From Arsenophonus sp052174535 (GTDB taxonomy: Bacteria; Pseudomonadota; Gammaproteobacteria; Enterobacterales; Enterobacteriaceae): a stretch of 64,000 bases of DNA. The stretch's first letter is position 1. Each line of letters begins with the position of its first letter. Below are positions 44,262 through 55,533 of the stretch, in pieces. The notes beneath the pieces were generated by a model that saw only the letters and a program-made list of their open reading frames with translations, was not told where the DNA came from and searched no databases. Location of the stretch: assembly GCA_052174535.1 (NCBI GenBank), contig JBQMRQ010000022.1:1-64000 (forward strand), in the 5' to 3' direction. The position numbers and the translations under genes are program-made.

Positions 44262-44419
44262 TTTAAATAACCTGAATTTGAATAAAAGGAATTAATATAA
44301 TTAAATATTATAAGCGAAAGAATTATAAGAGGTTATTTTAGTATCTTCCAGCATTTAAAATTAAGTCTAACTAATTTTTATAATAAGACCTAACTGTTTA
44401 CTCAAGAATCATTATATAG

Positions 44420-45430
44420 ATCCTTTTTGCACAGTCCTATTCATAGTAAAGAGATTACTCGGGGTATAGTTAATGGAAAAATATCATTACGGTTGCCCTC
44501 TCTTCAAACAAACACAACATCTAAAATTAGAGTTAATTTTAAGGTTAACACAGAGAGAACCTTACCTCTAATTTGGTTAAGCGTTATGGCATCTCCTAAA
44601 GTTATCTTTGCTTAAAGAGAGAAACAAGATGATATTGATGATTACGGCCATATCGTTATTGTTTGTTGATGATGCTCTTTCGTTCGCCTCAGAAAGTCCT
44701 AGTATTTTCCTGCAAAAACTTTTTTCTCTTTTTAGGATCTGCTGGTAATCCCTATATAAATTCCTAAACTCTGTGTTGATCTCTATTTGGCTTAAATTAC
44801 TGTTTATATAGGTGCGGAAATAGGAATTTTCATAAAATAAGGGAGGAAAATAAGGGAGGGAGTATATAAAGCTAGAAGTTAAAAGTGTTTAAAAGCTACG
44901 AATTTATTTATCTACACGTAGAAGTGAAAATATCTTCCAGAAATATCAAATAAAACTTTACAACCTTATATCTTTTCGTGTAGGTATAATGATTTCGACA
45001 CTCTCTATGGGTTTTATCTGTCTTTAGAACGTAGGACAACCATTGGGTATGAGTAGGTGCAGATACACTGCTTTCGGAATGTTCATGATCTAAATACTGT
45101 TTAATATTCTACGATATGTTAATTTTTTAGGAATAAATCTAGATGGATCAGAAGAAATCTTCTAGAAAGTCTAAACTGGATAAATTAGGAAAACAATAGG
45201 AGACTTTACATGTTACGTCCATGTTTTATTCGAAGCGTTTATCATCTCTCTCCTGAAATGAATGAGGATAGGCTAACTGATTTTTATAACACTCAAAATA
45301 GGCTATATAGCAATGCGTCTAACTCGGCCCCAATTTTTTGATATGCAGTATTATTTACTGAGAGTTATACTTATTTTTAGTGTATTGAATTTTGAGATGA
45401 CAGCGTGTATCCCCTCCCCTCTTTTCCCCT
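44420..45430 (+). mobile_element. IS481-family transposase remnant, interrupted by IS256
   Basis: The plus strand gives VMASPKVIFA-type sequence from a shifted frame at the N-terminus. At 44870-44945 it reads KVFKSYEFIYLHVEVKYLPE, matching the IS481 'FKSYEPGYLHVDVKYLPxM' landmark. LTDFYNTQNRLYSNA near 45270 matches the 'LTDNGKEFTDRLFxxRxR' region. The C-terminal end resumes at about 46520 beyond an IS256 copy, so the element was split by insertion. Confidence 0.7.
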
Positions 45431-46520
45431 GATTGATTTCATAAATGATTTTAATAAAAGAGAGATGATATATTATAAAAGTCTACCCTATAAATATTCG
45501 CAAAATCAGATATTACAATAATTTCATTGCATAAAACTCATCTATAATATTGCTAGGTAGCTCATAACAGCGTTGTTGAGACGGAGTTCTGAGGCATTTG
45601 CTTTTGCGACAAGATATCAAAACTAATTTGTTGACAGGGTGCTATGCCGTCTTTCGTAATAGCTATTTACCATAAAAAACCATATAAACTGCTATAGCGA
45701 TGTTAAGATTAAAGCGCTTAATGTCAGGAATCGCAGCGGCAACGGAATATGCTTCAACAGCTCGTTGCTATAATGAATTTTGTACCTGCGAGGCCATTTG
45801 TCCCTCACCTGTGATTTTTACGAAGTCCTAAAAGCGCTTCCTTGGTGAAATCACGTGATTTCCTGCTGTGGAGATTATTAGCAGACTGAAATAGGAATAT
45901 CTTGAATGGCTATAAGGTAATGGTATTTCCGTGATTTAAGCGATCTACCTTACATTTATTTATTGGCTAATCATATATCCTATCTCCTATCAAGCAAGGT
46001 AATCATTTTTACCTACTAGTAATTCAACGCACTGCGTATGGTCGAAAAGGGGGAGGTAGCTGCAGTCGAATATGCTTATCGAGAGTAGAAGCAAACTGGG
46101 TATAACTTTTAATGGCTGGTAAGAAACTTGCTTAATCATATTTTTCAGGGTTACTGAGAGCCGATGCCTTTGTTTTTCATAATGCAATGCTAAAGATATT
46201 CCCGGACATGTAGTAACAACGCTGTTGGGTATACAAAATAGCTAATGTGCTAGCTTCACCTCCAAAGAAATGCACCTAAAGTTAAGGGTGAGAGTTGCGG
46301 AAGATCTGGTTAGTAGAGAGGATCCTTGATGTTGCTAATAAACCTTTGATGGTATTTAAGTTTCTCTTGTCTGTTTATAAAATCTAGAACCGGCTAAAAA
46401 AATTTTAGCTATGACTGCTAGCGCTAAACAATATCCAATTAAAAATAAAGAAAAGATTTATAAAGCATCAGAATGGGAATCTTGACCATTTATACACCAG
46501 ACTTTTTAACAACTCTAATT
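45430..46520 (+). mobile_element. IS256-family transposase remnant nested in IS481
   Basis: The copy runs from the N-terminal end (45450-45560) to the right end 'tttttaacaactc' at about 46515. In between lies a KVRNRSGNGIYFNSS-like stretch near 45720-45760. It is flanked on both sides by parts of one IS481 copy. It is dead. Confidence 0.75.
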
Positions 46521-46670
46521 CCGGTTAAGAGCTTAAGATTATTCTACATAACATATTTATCTATATAATCAGGAATTATCGCAATCAGTATTGAGTAGTA
46601 AAGCCCATTGCAATTTATGAAAGATTAGTTTTAAGTTAAACCTGAATTATTTTAAAAAATCATACTTTAT
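46520..46670 (+). mobile_element. C-terminal end of the split IS481 copy
   Basis: The sequence resumes with 'aattccggttaagagctt', the IS481 codons for N-S-G-x-E-L, and continues as in 20480-20640 and 310-470. Confidence 0.6.
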
Positions 46671-46965
46671 ACTATTTTTTGAAATATGATAACTCAGTTA
46701 TATTCAGTAATAAATATGATTTAGATATTTAATAAGTTAAACGAGACAAATATTATGATTGTTCTACCTGATAGAAAAAGGCAGCATAAGTTAATATTAA
46801 GTTTTCTATGTATTAAGTAAAGATAAAATAAGTAAAAAGCTCATAATATTATTAATTAATATAAAGCATATTTTTGAAATAACATAATACTGGCCATATA
46901 ACAAAACATAACTGACTAATAATTCGTCCGTTTAATCTGGTAGAGTAGTATTGATCATTAAGATT
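46670..46965. other. Spacer between IS481 end and the old metG terminator
   Basis: AT-rich; no gene or repeat recognised. Confidence 0.4.
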
Positions 46966-46990
46966 AAAAATGGCAATAATTTATTATTGC
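46965..46990 (-). terminator. Original metG terminator
   Basis: On the minus strand GCAATAA and TTATTGC form a 7-bp stem around TAAA, followed by CATTTTTAATC. It lies about 30 bases past the end of the recognisable metG C-terminal remains, far from the present metG stop. Confidence 0.55.
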
Positions 46991-47018
46991 TATTTTATTT
47001 AGTGTTTTTATTAATCTA

Positions 47019-47565
47019 TTTTACTTGCAAAACCAGCATTTAGCTCGAGTATATGAACTTAATAGAAAAATATTTTTGTTACCAGAGTCAATGGTTTTAA
47101 TATCATTCCTTTGTATACTCAAAATAGATTTTTCTTGGTGATAAATTATTGATCAAGCTCATTAAGCGGCTTTTAAGTACTTTTTGGATCATGATATACT
47201 GTATGAGTATTGGAAAATTTATCAATTTTTATTGAATTGGATTTTGTGACAGTGATGATACGAAGCCGACATCTTGAAGCACTGTAGTTTGAGAAAACAA
47301 CTATTTCAATAATAATTAAGTTGCTTTCATCTCCTTAAAAATAATTGTACTGGCTGAGGAAATTTGATCTGCTAACTATATTAAAAATAACGTCCTTTTA
47401 TCTAAAAATAATTGTAATTTTAGCAGTTTATTAGAGCTGGAATTTTCGATTAAATCATCTAATTTAATTAGAACAACTTGTAAGTTTGCATTGTGAAAAT
47501 CATAAAAATTGATTATATCTTGGATATAATCCTGAGTTTTCTTGTTTTAGTCATCGTATGTGCTG
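47019..47565 (-). pseudogene. metG: Decayed C-terminal tRNA-binding domain of metG, split by IS256
   Basis: Directly past the metG stop the minus strand still reads INFYDFHNANLQVVLIKLDD and ENSSSNKLLKLQLFLDKRTL (47390-47520). These match E. coli MetG [20 protein letters not shown] and [20 protein letters not shown]. After an IS256 fragment the domain resumes with INNLSPRKIYFEYTKE and SGNKNIFLLSSYTRAK (47030-47200), matching VANLAPRKMRFGISEG and GGKDIFLLSPDAGAK. This is the EMAPII/Trbp111-like domain that dimerises E. coli MetG and helps bind tRNA. It is broken by stops and frameshifts. Confidence 0.85.
47230..47388 (+). mobile_element. IS256 fragment inside the metG 3' region
   Basis: The sequence resembles the C-terminal part of the IS256 copies at 53735-53880 and 28420-28580, including 'gacagtgatgatacgaag' and the 'gaaatttgatctgctaact' end. 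Only about 160 bases are left. MetG C-terminal remains flank it on both sides. Confidence 0.55.
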
Positions 47566-49215
47566 TTATATTTTGTTAGATGCTGCTAACATAGCGATTA
47601 TATTGTTCATTTTAACTCTCTTAAATAAGGTTTTAAATGGTGTAATTTTATTATTTAATAAAGGTTTGCTAATATCATCCCAGTTAAGTGAAATATCTAA
47701 AAAAGTTTCTGCCCGACTCGTAAGTCCCGGTAATATAGGTTTTAAATAAGTCATTAGCACGCGAAATAAATTGATGCCCATAGAACAAATATCATGTAAA
47801 TCTTGTTCACGGCCTTCCTGATTGGCAACTACCCATGGTGCTTGTTTATTGATATAACGATTAGCCAGATCGGCAAGTGACATAATTTCACAAATCGCCT
47901 TGTTATATTCACGATGACAAAATTGTTGAGCAATTTTATCAGCTGCAGCAATAAATTGCTGGTAAAGCTCAGGATCTGCAAGGCGCGATGATAACTTACC
48001 ATGAAAGCGTTTATTGATAAATCCAACATTGCGAGCCGCAATGTTGACGACTTTATTAACGATATCGCTATTTACCCTTTGGACAAAGTCTTTTAAGTTG
48101 AGATCAATATCATTAATACGGGAAGAAAGCTTAGTGGCATAATAGTAACGTAAACAATCAGCATCCATCTGATCTAAATAGGCACGCGCGGTAATAAAAG
48201 TACCCCGTGATTTAGACATTTTTGCGCCATTAACGGTTATATAACCATGAACGAAGATATTGGTAGGTTTACGATAACCACTACCTTCTAATATTGCTGG
48301 CCAAAATAGACTATGGAAGTAGATAATATCTTTGCCAATAAAGTGATAAAGATCAGCAGTAGAATCTTTATGCCAATAACTATCATAATCAATATTAGGT
48401 TGTTTGTTACATAGATTTTTGAATGTTCCCATATAGCCAATTGGTGCGTCTAACCATACGTAAAAGTATTTCCCATGCTCATTAGGAATTTCAAAACCAA
48501 AGTAAGGAGCATCACGAGTAATATCCCATTGCTCTAAACCAACCTCAAACCACTCTTGCATTTTATTTGCCACTTGTGGTTCTAAAGCCCCTGAGTGTAT
48601 CCAGGTTTGGAGCATATTACTAAATGCAGGTAAATTAAAGAAAAAATGCTCTGTTTCACGCATTTCAGGTGTTGCACCAGAAATCACCGAGTGAGGATTG
48701 ATAAGTTCTGTTGGATTATAAGTTGTGCTACAGATCTCACAATTATCACCGTATTGATCATCAGCTTGGCATTTTGGGCAACTTCCTTTAACAAGGCGAT
48801 CTGATAGAAACATGCCCTGTTTAGGATCATAAAGTTGCGAGATTGTTTTTTTTTTGATATAGCCACTATTTTTTAGAGTTAAATAAATTTGTTCAGATAA
48901 TGTTTTATTTTCAATACTATGAGTTGAATGGTAATTATCATAACTGGTAGCAAAGTCAGAAAGATCATGTTGATGTTCTTGATTTACTTTACTAATAATC
49001 TCCTCAGGTGCTATACCTAATTGCTGAGCTTTTAGCATAATTGGTGTACCATGGGCATCATCAGCACAAATAAAGTAAACCTGTTTGCCGCGCATTCGTT
49101 GATAACGAACCCAAATATCGGCCTGAATATGCTCTAACATATGGCCAAGGTGTATTGAACCGTTAGCATAAGGTAATGCACAGGTTACTAAAAGTTTTTT
49201 TGCGATTTGAGACAT
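47566..49215 (-). CDS. metG: Methionyl-tRNA synthetase, catalytic core only
   Basis: MetG charges elongator and initiator tRNA with methionine. The 549-residue protein ends where the E. coli enzyme (677 residues) passes from the anticodon-binding domain to the C-terminal tRNA-binding domain. The Rossmann fold with SIHLGHM (HIGH box, residues 20-26), the four-cysteine zinc knuckle (CPKC and CEIC), AKMSKSRGTF (KMSKS loop) and the helical anticodon domain are all intact. A monomeric E. coli fragment of about 550 residues is known to be active, so the core is expected to work. The lost domain is still readable downstream. It is divergent from the dead mrp. Confidence 0.96.
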   Translation of the reverse strand: MSQIAKKLLVTCALPYANGSIHLGHMLEHIQADIWVRYQRMRGKQVYFICADDAHGTPIMLKAQQLGIAPEEIISKVNQEHQHDLSDFATSYDNYHSTHSIENKTLSEQIYLTLKNSGYIKKKTISQLYDPKQGMFLSDRLVKGSCPKCQADDQYGDNCEICSTTYNPTELINPHSVISGATPEMRETEHFFFNLPAFSNMLQTWIHSGALEPQVANKMQEWFEVGLEQWDITRDAPYFGFEIPNEHGKYFYVWLDAPIGYMGTFKNLCNKQPNIDYDSYWHKDSTADLYHFIGKDIIYFHSLFWPAILEGSGYRKPTNIFVHGYITVNGAKMSKSRGTFITARAYLDQMDADCLRYYYATKLSSRINDIDLNLKDFVQRVNSDIVNKVVNIAARNVGFINKRFHGKLSSRLADPELYQQFIAAADKIAQQFCHREYNKAICEIMSLADLANRYINKQAPWVVANQEGREQDLHDICSMGINLFRVLMTYLKPILPGLTSRAETFLDISLNWDDISKPLLNNKITPFKTLFKRVKMNNIIAMLAASNKI

Positions 49216-49760
49216 AATAAGAATTTAATTCCTATAAAAATTGAACATTAATTTAATGTTAACTAATTGCAGTTTTCCAGCTAGCTCCGAAAATGACTAA
49301 TCTATTATTATTTTATCGTAATTTTGCTTGATAAGTGTTAAATTATTAATTTTAAAATTTAAAATTTAAAATTTAATTTAATTAAATTATTCTATAGGAA
49401 TATATAGCTATTTATTTTTAATAAATTAAAATTAAATAAAAGAAGCATGGATAAATTTAGAATCCTTCAAACAAATAAAACCTGAGAATTAACTTTAGTA
49501 GTTCTGAGGTTTTAATATACTTTATTAACTGAGATTATAAAATAATTTGAATACATTAAAAGCATTATATTATTATGTATTTCTTGATGATATTTTTCAT
49601 ATTGAATTAGTGCATGCTTTTTTCTAGGTATGTGTCCCCTTTAAGTTATTAAACTGAGCAGAAGACATCAACAATTAGGAAAAATGCTGATGTGCATAAG
49701 CAGTATACTGTAAATTACGTGATAATATCAATATATTATGTAGAATAAATAATTTTTCTA
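49216..49760. other. Spacer between metG and mrp remnant
   Basis: AT-rich, with a short simple repeat near 49350-49395 (three tandem units of aaaattt type). It would have held the divergent metG and mrp promoters; none could be picked out. Confidence 0.4.
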
Positions 49761-49761
49761 G

Positions 49762-50540
49762 AATGAATGCGATCAGTAATATTACTAATATAAATTCATG
49801 TAAAGGTGGTGTTGGTAAATCAATCACGACAGTGAATTTAACGTTGGCATTAGCGGAATTAAGGGAAGAAGGTATGTATTCTACATGCTGGTATTTATCT
49901 TCCTTTATTTAACTATGTTGATAACTAAAAATCAGCTTCTTATAGATCCTAGATATTATCTGTAAAATCTGTGGAACTCATGATGTCTTATGAGTTTTGC
50001 CAACTAATTCAATTAATTATTTGGTTAATTATAATCATACTATGATTATGGTGTAATTTAATGCTTAGCAAAGATTTGATAAAAATCTTATAGGATACCG
50101 AATGACAAGATTTAGATTATTTAGTAGTTGATATGTTACTTGTTACTTGTGATATCTAGTTAATTCTATTACAGAATAGACCCGTTATTGCAGTGATTGT
50201 TGTCACTATAATTCAAGATATTTGCTTTGTTTGATGCGATAAATATATCACGATTTTTAATAAAATGAAAGTGCCTGTATTGGATATCATTAAAAATATA
50301 AGTTTATATATTTATAGTAATTATGGACATGGACATTCAAAGCCTATCTTTACTATGTTCCACAAAGATTATTTAAAAATACAAGTTGTAAATTGTTAAA
50401 TAAGGATACCTGTTACATATTTTTTTGAATGAGAAATTAGATCAAAGTAAACCGACAGTAATTCGGGATCTAAATAGTGAGCTCGTTACTATTTATTGAG
50501 TTATTGAGAAAAGTAGCGATTATTTTTGATCAAATGTACT
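49762..50540 (+). pseudogene. mrp: mrp (apbC) pseudogene
   Basis: Mrp/ApbC is a P-loop ATPase that carries Fe-S clusters. The plus strand reads INSCKGGVGKSITTVNLTLA near 49795-49855, matching ISSGKGGVGKSTTAVNLALA, so the deviant Walker A is still visible. LHAGIYLPLF follows for LDADIYGPSIP. RPVIAVIVVTIIQDICFV matches PVTGAVVVTTPQDIALI, and MKVPVLDIIKNISLYIYSNY matches VEVPVLGIVENMSVHICSNC. Frameshifts and stops lie between them. It is divergent from metG, as in E. coli. Confidence 0.88.
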
Positions 50541-50559
50541 AAATAGGAAAAATTCTACT

Positions 50560-51050
50560 AAAATTGCTTTCTGAGCTATTTAAACTAATTTTGCGTAGAT
50601 TGTAATGGAGTTTTATTACCCGATATTGATTGGTGTAATTTCTAATTGTATAGTCAAACATATTGATATTAAGTGATCTTAAGCTCTTGAGCAGAATTGA
50701 ATGATGGATTTGTAAGTCTACAAAGAGCTTCTATATGATCATTAGATCGCTCGATCATGCTTATTCCATTTAAAAATGCATCAGCAGGCTAAGTCAGTGT
50801 TCTATATCAAGCTCTGTACATAAATGTTTGAATTCATGTTTTCAAGTGTCTTAACGTTTTCGAAATTAAAAGGAGGTTTCTAATTTTTATAATTGTATGT
50901 AAGTACTCGATGTATTGTTATTGTAGAGATGCTCGATTAAAGTCACGTAAAAGTATAAATTATTAGCCGCGCGGTCTTGGCTTTGATGTTTTGATGCTTA
51001 GAAAATTAAATCGCTCTTTAAGAGAAGAGCGAAGTTATGCATTTTTTAAA
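50560..51050 (-). mobile_element. IS481-family transposase remnant
   Basis: The minus strand reads EFKHLCTELDIEH, then RSNDHIEALCRLTNPSFNSA and QELKIT, matching the IS481 C-terminal region 'HEFDxLCxxLxIEHRL...ERFNxRIxxxLxxHHFNSGEELxxTL'. Upstream, LLRDFNRASL matches the 'FLRDLNRAxP' landmark. It is continuous on its right with the unassigned repeat. Confidence 0.65.
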
Positions 51051-52400
51051 ACAGAGTCGGTTTACTTGGTCTATTATAACCTACAGTTTCATTAGAGTGT
51101 GTCTATTCTTTTATCTAATCCTCTAATTTTAGAGATATTAATCTAGTTTTGACTTAAGAAGCTTCATTTTTTATTTTATGCATTGTTTCTAAGAATAATT
51201 CAGTTGCCTGTTTCCCCCCTAAGCTTATACATTGATAAAACAATCTATCTCTATATAAAATATATTTATATAGATCTGTGCGCAATAAATCCTTTTATCA
51301 AAAAGGAAGAACTTCGGTTTTTACGGCTTTTATTTCCATCACCTTATACACTTATTACTAATAATATTTCCCATTTATAATTCGACAAGAATCTCCATAG
51401 TAACAGATCATTTAAATACCTAGAAAAATATGACTAAATATATAACGCCTAATTATTCTCTTCTTGCGTTAAAATTTACTTTGCTGGTACTACTAGGGGT
51501 AATGTAATCATGTACAACTCTATTTCTCCCTCTTCAGCAATATCATATTTTAACAGAGATATTGGGATGTTTTATCGCTCAAGAGGGTGTATTTCACGCT
51601 ATGCCTCACCCTTTTATTGTCTTTTTAGAAAAGTGTACTTTCTCTAGTAATATTTGTACTGCCCCCTTCAAGTAACGCCGCTACTTCTTCCTGGTACGGA
51701 TATACTTCATACTAAGATAATCTAGGATTTATCAGATCATTCATCTAAGAAGTTATTAGATGACAACGCCTCACCAAATTTTTTTTGCCGATCTTTTTTG
51801 AAAGATAAGATACCATACAACATGTTTAATATTTAGAGCGATACGAGTGGATGGAGACATGAAAATGCGAATATTGATTGAATTATCGATCATGTAGTGT
51901 ATAAGGTATACAAGATAGCAATTCGAACCCTGTTTACGTGCCTCCATTGTAGTATAGCGTAGTGGTGTTTCTCCAGGGAGAGTAGGGTGTTGAGTAGGAA
52001 CTAAAAGTAGGTAGTTATTGTTGAAAAAGTCAAATAAGATGGGTATGGTAAAAGTAATGCGTTGTAAGTTATAGTCGGATAAGATATGAACCTGTTGTGC
52101 TAATTACTATTCTCTAACTTTAGACGCCATATGAACTCCAGGCTTTTAATTTGAAGCGTTGGCAGAAAAACAGCGGTATGGAATATTCAGGAAAGATGCG
52201 GCAGTAACGTCAAGATATACCACCTATAATGGCAGAAGCATTGTAATCAAGCAAGTGCTCACTTAACAAATAGACAGATCCACGAGTTTATACTTTTACT
52301 CTGTTTTTCAAAAAATTTATTCAGACATCATTAATGGTAAAAAGCATTTTAGTTTTAGGAATATACATCTTTATATATTACCTTGAGTATTTTTCTAGAA
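51050..52400 (-). repeat. Unassigned dispersed repeat, copy 2
   Basis: 51460-52400 is an inverted match of 13110-14000, and 51050-51900 is collinear with 63110-64000. The minus strand shows NSINIRIFMSPSTRIALNIK near 51880, equivalent to SNSINIFRFISHHSIRV of copy 1. Both this copy and the 63 kb copy adjoin the C-terminal part of an IS481 element on the left, so it might be the N-terminal part of an IS481 subgroup. That could not be shown. Confidence 0.45.
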
Positions 52401-52640
52401 AAATGAAAATCGTCATCCTTGTCCATATTTGTTAGATCTATTAGATCAGTTAATCTTTTTTGTTTGTTCCAAGAGGCAACAAGGAAGAGGCTATCACTAT
52501 TCCTTATAGATGAATTCATCGAGAAGCACATACTTTTAGTTATTATCTTCTTAATGCAGTTTTATTCAGCGGCATCGACTTGACTTGAGGCGTTTTCAAA
52601 ACTACAGTTAATCGTAATTAGAGGTGGATAAAAGCTACAC
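52400..52640. other. Unresolved debris before an IS256 copy
   Basis: No gene recognised. Shortly right of it, 52650-52690 shares about 40 bases ('tttttggtatatggagttt' type) with 30695-30740, just outside the left end of another IS256 copy. Confidence 0.35.
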
Positions 52641-53950
52641 TCGTTTTTGGTATATGGAGTTTCGGAAATATTGCGATATCCTGTTGATTCATTAGATGAA
52701 CTCATATCTAATGGTGCCAGATAGCTCATAGGCATCGCGATGTTGAGGATGAAATGAAAGAAGGCCATCCTGCAATAACATGCTCAATGTCACCTTATCT
52801 TATCGTCGTCTGTAATGGTTTTTTACCATAATAAACTTATACAGATTGTTATTCTCGATGTTAAGAATAAAGTAGTTAAGGTCAGGAATCGCACTGGCAA
52901 CGGAATATACTTAACAAGCTCATCACTGCCTTATATAAAGTACGCAAAAATTAGCGAAGAATACCTCTCATGGCCTTATCCAAAAAGTCATGTTTATCCA
53001 TGATTTTCACGAAACTCTATATGCACTTCTCTTGATAAAAAATACATGAATCTTTCTGTACCAGTACATCAGAAGACTTAAATAAAAATGATTTGAAGAG
53101 TTTTACAGGCAAATGAATGATGCCTTGCATGATTTAAGGGATGCATGCTACATTTATTTATTAACCGATGATATCTACTGCGCCTATCAAGCAAATAATC
53201 GTTTTATCTACTGGTCAAAAATCGGAGTCACTGCATATGAATAAAGGAGCTAGTTATGGTAAAAGATGCTTATCGAGAGTTAAAATCGAACTGGATTAAA
53301 CTTCCGAATAACTACCGAGTAAGTGGCTTAACTGCATCTTCCAGACTTGCTTGTGGGAAATAGTTCTTAGGTTTTTGGAATACAATGACAAGGAATCCTG
53401 GATACATAACAACAATATTGTTTGGTATACAAAACAGCTCATACGCTACCTTTACTTCCAAAAGGTATGGAACTGAAAATTAAAAAAAGGGGTGTGATGA
53501 GTTTCGGGAAGTCTGCCTACCAGAGAGTTATGATGCCTCTAACAAAGCTTTTGATGCTTGTTAACAAGTGATGCTTGCTAGCAAGGGTTTCAGTAAATAT
53601 AATCAATGGTTAAGAAGCTGAAAATATCGAGAATAACAACTAGGATTCTATACCTTCCCATTAAATTCACTGGACATCAATGGAAGTCTCATGAATCCAA
53701 TTAATCGATTTTTTAATAATAGTGAGATTATAAAAGCTGCATACGAAGAATTATTGAAACAGTGCAGTTCGAAAAATAACCATTTCAATAAAATTTAAAT
53801 TGTTCTTATCTGATCAGAAAAGCTGTAACCCCCCCTAAAGGAAATTTGCCTGCTGACTGATATAACAATATCCATTTAAGGATGGAGAGTAGCTTAATAA
53901 AGCAACATAGGCGATATGTACCAGATTTACTAATAACTTCCAGAAATATT
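52640..53950 (+). mobile_element. IS256-family transposase remnant, best-preserved copy
   Basis: This copy identifies the family. Plus-strand segments in order are KVVKVRNRTGNGIYLTSSSL (for the IS256 'xKVPKVRDRSGxxIxFNSSLLPxYxKRT' region), DACYIYLLTDDIYC (for 'GKRYVYxWADGIY'), AYRELKSNWIKL (for 'GYRESEQSWLEL'), and LGFWNTMTRN (for 'LGFWxAxxKVxPxTRxQRCWVHK'). The last is FATVRL-like sequence near 53700. The right end is near 53935. Frames change several times, so it is dead. Confidence 0.8.
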
Positions 53951-53959
53951 TATCCAAAT

Positions 53960-54645
53960 ATTACGTAAAGCGCCAGTAAGGATATCTTCAGTATCCACTC
54001 ACTAACTTCATTAAGTATTTTATGAACATTATTGATAACCATGCTCAATGTAATCATTCAGGGATTCCAAGTAATCTTATATATCATGAATATTAGTTAG
54101 TATATTTTAATGGTGTATTAGCATTAACACTCTCAACTTTATGTTTATTATCGTACTATGCATTCTGCTAATTTAGCTTTCTATTCTAAAATAGAAGAAT
54201 TAAATTTATCTCATACTCTATGAACAGGAAGAAAATTTCTACTGTGCATATTTCAACATGCTTGTTTTATTATCAATGATAGATTAATAAAATATTTAAT
54301 TATCAGCTTAAAACTCAATAGGATGTTTTAGTATTATCAATTCTATCGTTATGAGTGATAGAAGTGAATTAATTTCGGTAATTAACTAATTTATCTATAC
54401 TCATTATTTATCTTTTTGTATTACAGAAAATGTATTTAGATTTTATCTAAAAGTAACTTATTACTGGTCAATAGTTTTATTATTTTATCCTTTAAATTGA
54501 TAGATTTAAATTAATTTAAGTGTTATTTAATTAGCTATAATTAAATATATGGTATTAAAAATAAAAATGCAAGAAATAATTACTAATAGATTATAGTGTG
54601 AGTATATATAGGTTTTAATTCATCCTATGATAACATTAAAATGAT
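53960..54645. other. AT-rich spacer between IS256 fossil and rhtA
   Basis: No gene recognised. In E. coli, rhtA neighbours ompX and dps, but no trace of either could be read here. Confidence 0.4.
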
Positions 54646-55533
54646 TTAATTGATTTCTAGAGTTTCGTTTGTTATTTTCATGATAGATGTTGAACTAATT
54701 GATGCGCTAATAATGCAAAATAACCCGAACCACTGAGTTAACGTTAAGTATTCATTAAGAAATATCATGCCCATAAAGGCCCCCATTACTGGCTCTAGAC
54801 TCATTAATGTACCAAATGTTTTTGTTGACATGCGTGTTAGGGCAAACATTTCAACCATGTAAGGGAAGGCAGTTGATAAAATAGCAACCGCAAGTGCAAT
54901 TGGTAGAATTGACAAATTAAATAGCAGTTCAATGCTAACGCTGAGAAGACTAACCGGAAAAAAAATTAATGTCGAGATAAACAAACCTAAAGCTACTGTT
55001 GCTGTGCCATAATCAGCACCCGCCCTCTGACCAAAGATGATATATATTCCCCAGCAAATGCCGGCAGCTAAAGCATAAATAATACCGGTTGGATCTAAGT
55101 TATTAATACTATTTTCAATAGGAAGTAGAGAGGCTAAGCCAACAATAACCATTAATATCCAAATAAAATCAATCATTCGGCGAGATGAGAACATTGCTAC
55201 GGCTAAAGGACCGGTGAATTCTAATGCAACAGCAATTCCTAATGGGATCCTTTCTAGTGAAAGATAAAATAGCGAATTCATTGAGCCTAAGGAGATACCA
55301 TATATAAGTAAATACTTTAATGAATGGCTACGTAATTTTTTTCGCCAAGGCTTAAAAATTGTAAAAAGAATAATCGTTGCTAAAAATAATCTTAAAGCTG
55401 TTACGCCAAGTGCACCTATAATTGGGAATAGACTTTTTGCTAATGAAGCACCACTTTGTATTGATATCATTGCAAAGAGTAACAATAATATTAGCGACAA
55501 CATTTTATGCTTTTTATTTAATGCAAATAACAT
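54646..55533 (-). CDS. rhtA: Threonine/homoserine exporter RhtA (EamA family)
   Basis: RhtA is an inner-membrane drug/metabolite-superfamily carrier that exports threonine and homoserine. The protein has 295 residues, the E. coli length, with about ten hydrophobic segments forming two EamA repeats. Close matches to E. coli RhtA include SIQSGASLAKSLFPIIGALG, GVTALRLFLATII, PLGIAVALEFTGPLAVAMFS and FGTLMSLEPVMGAFMGMIFL. It is flanked by decayed sequence on both sides. In a symbiont, an intact amino acid exporter among so many dead genes could serve amino acid release to the host. Confidence 0.94.
   Translation of the reverse strand: MLFALNKKHKMLSLILLLLFAMISIQSGASLAKSLFPIIGALGVTALRLFLATIILFTIFKPWRKKLRSHSLKYLLIYGISLGSMNSLFYLSLERIPLGIAVALEFTGPLAVAMFSSRRMIDFIWILMVIVGLASLLPIENSINNLDPTGIIYALAAGICWGIYIIFGQRAGADYGTATVALGLFISTLIFFPVSLLSVSIELLFNLSILPIALAVAILSTAFPYMVEMFALTRMSTKTFGTLMSLEPVMGAFMGMIFLNEYLTLTQWFGLFCIISASISSTSIMKITNETLEIN

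Noticed and set aside
51900..51960. tRNA-like 'ttcgaac' stretch
   Set aside because: No cloverleaf could be folded around it; it belongs to the unassigned repeat.
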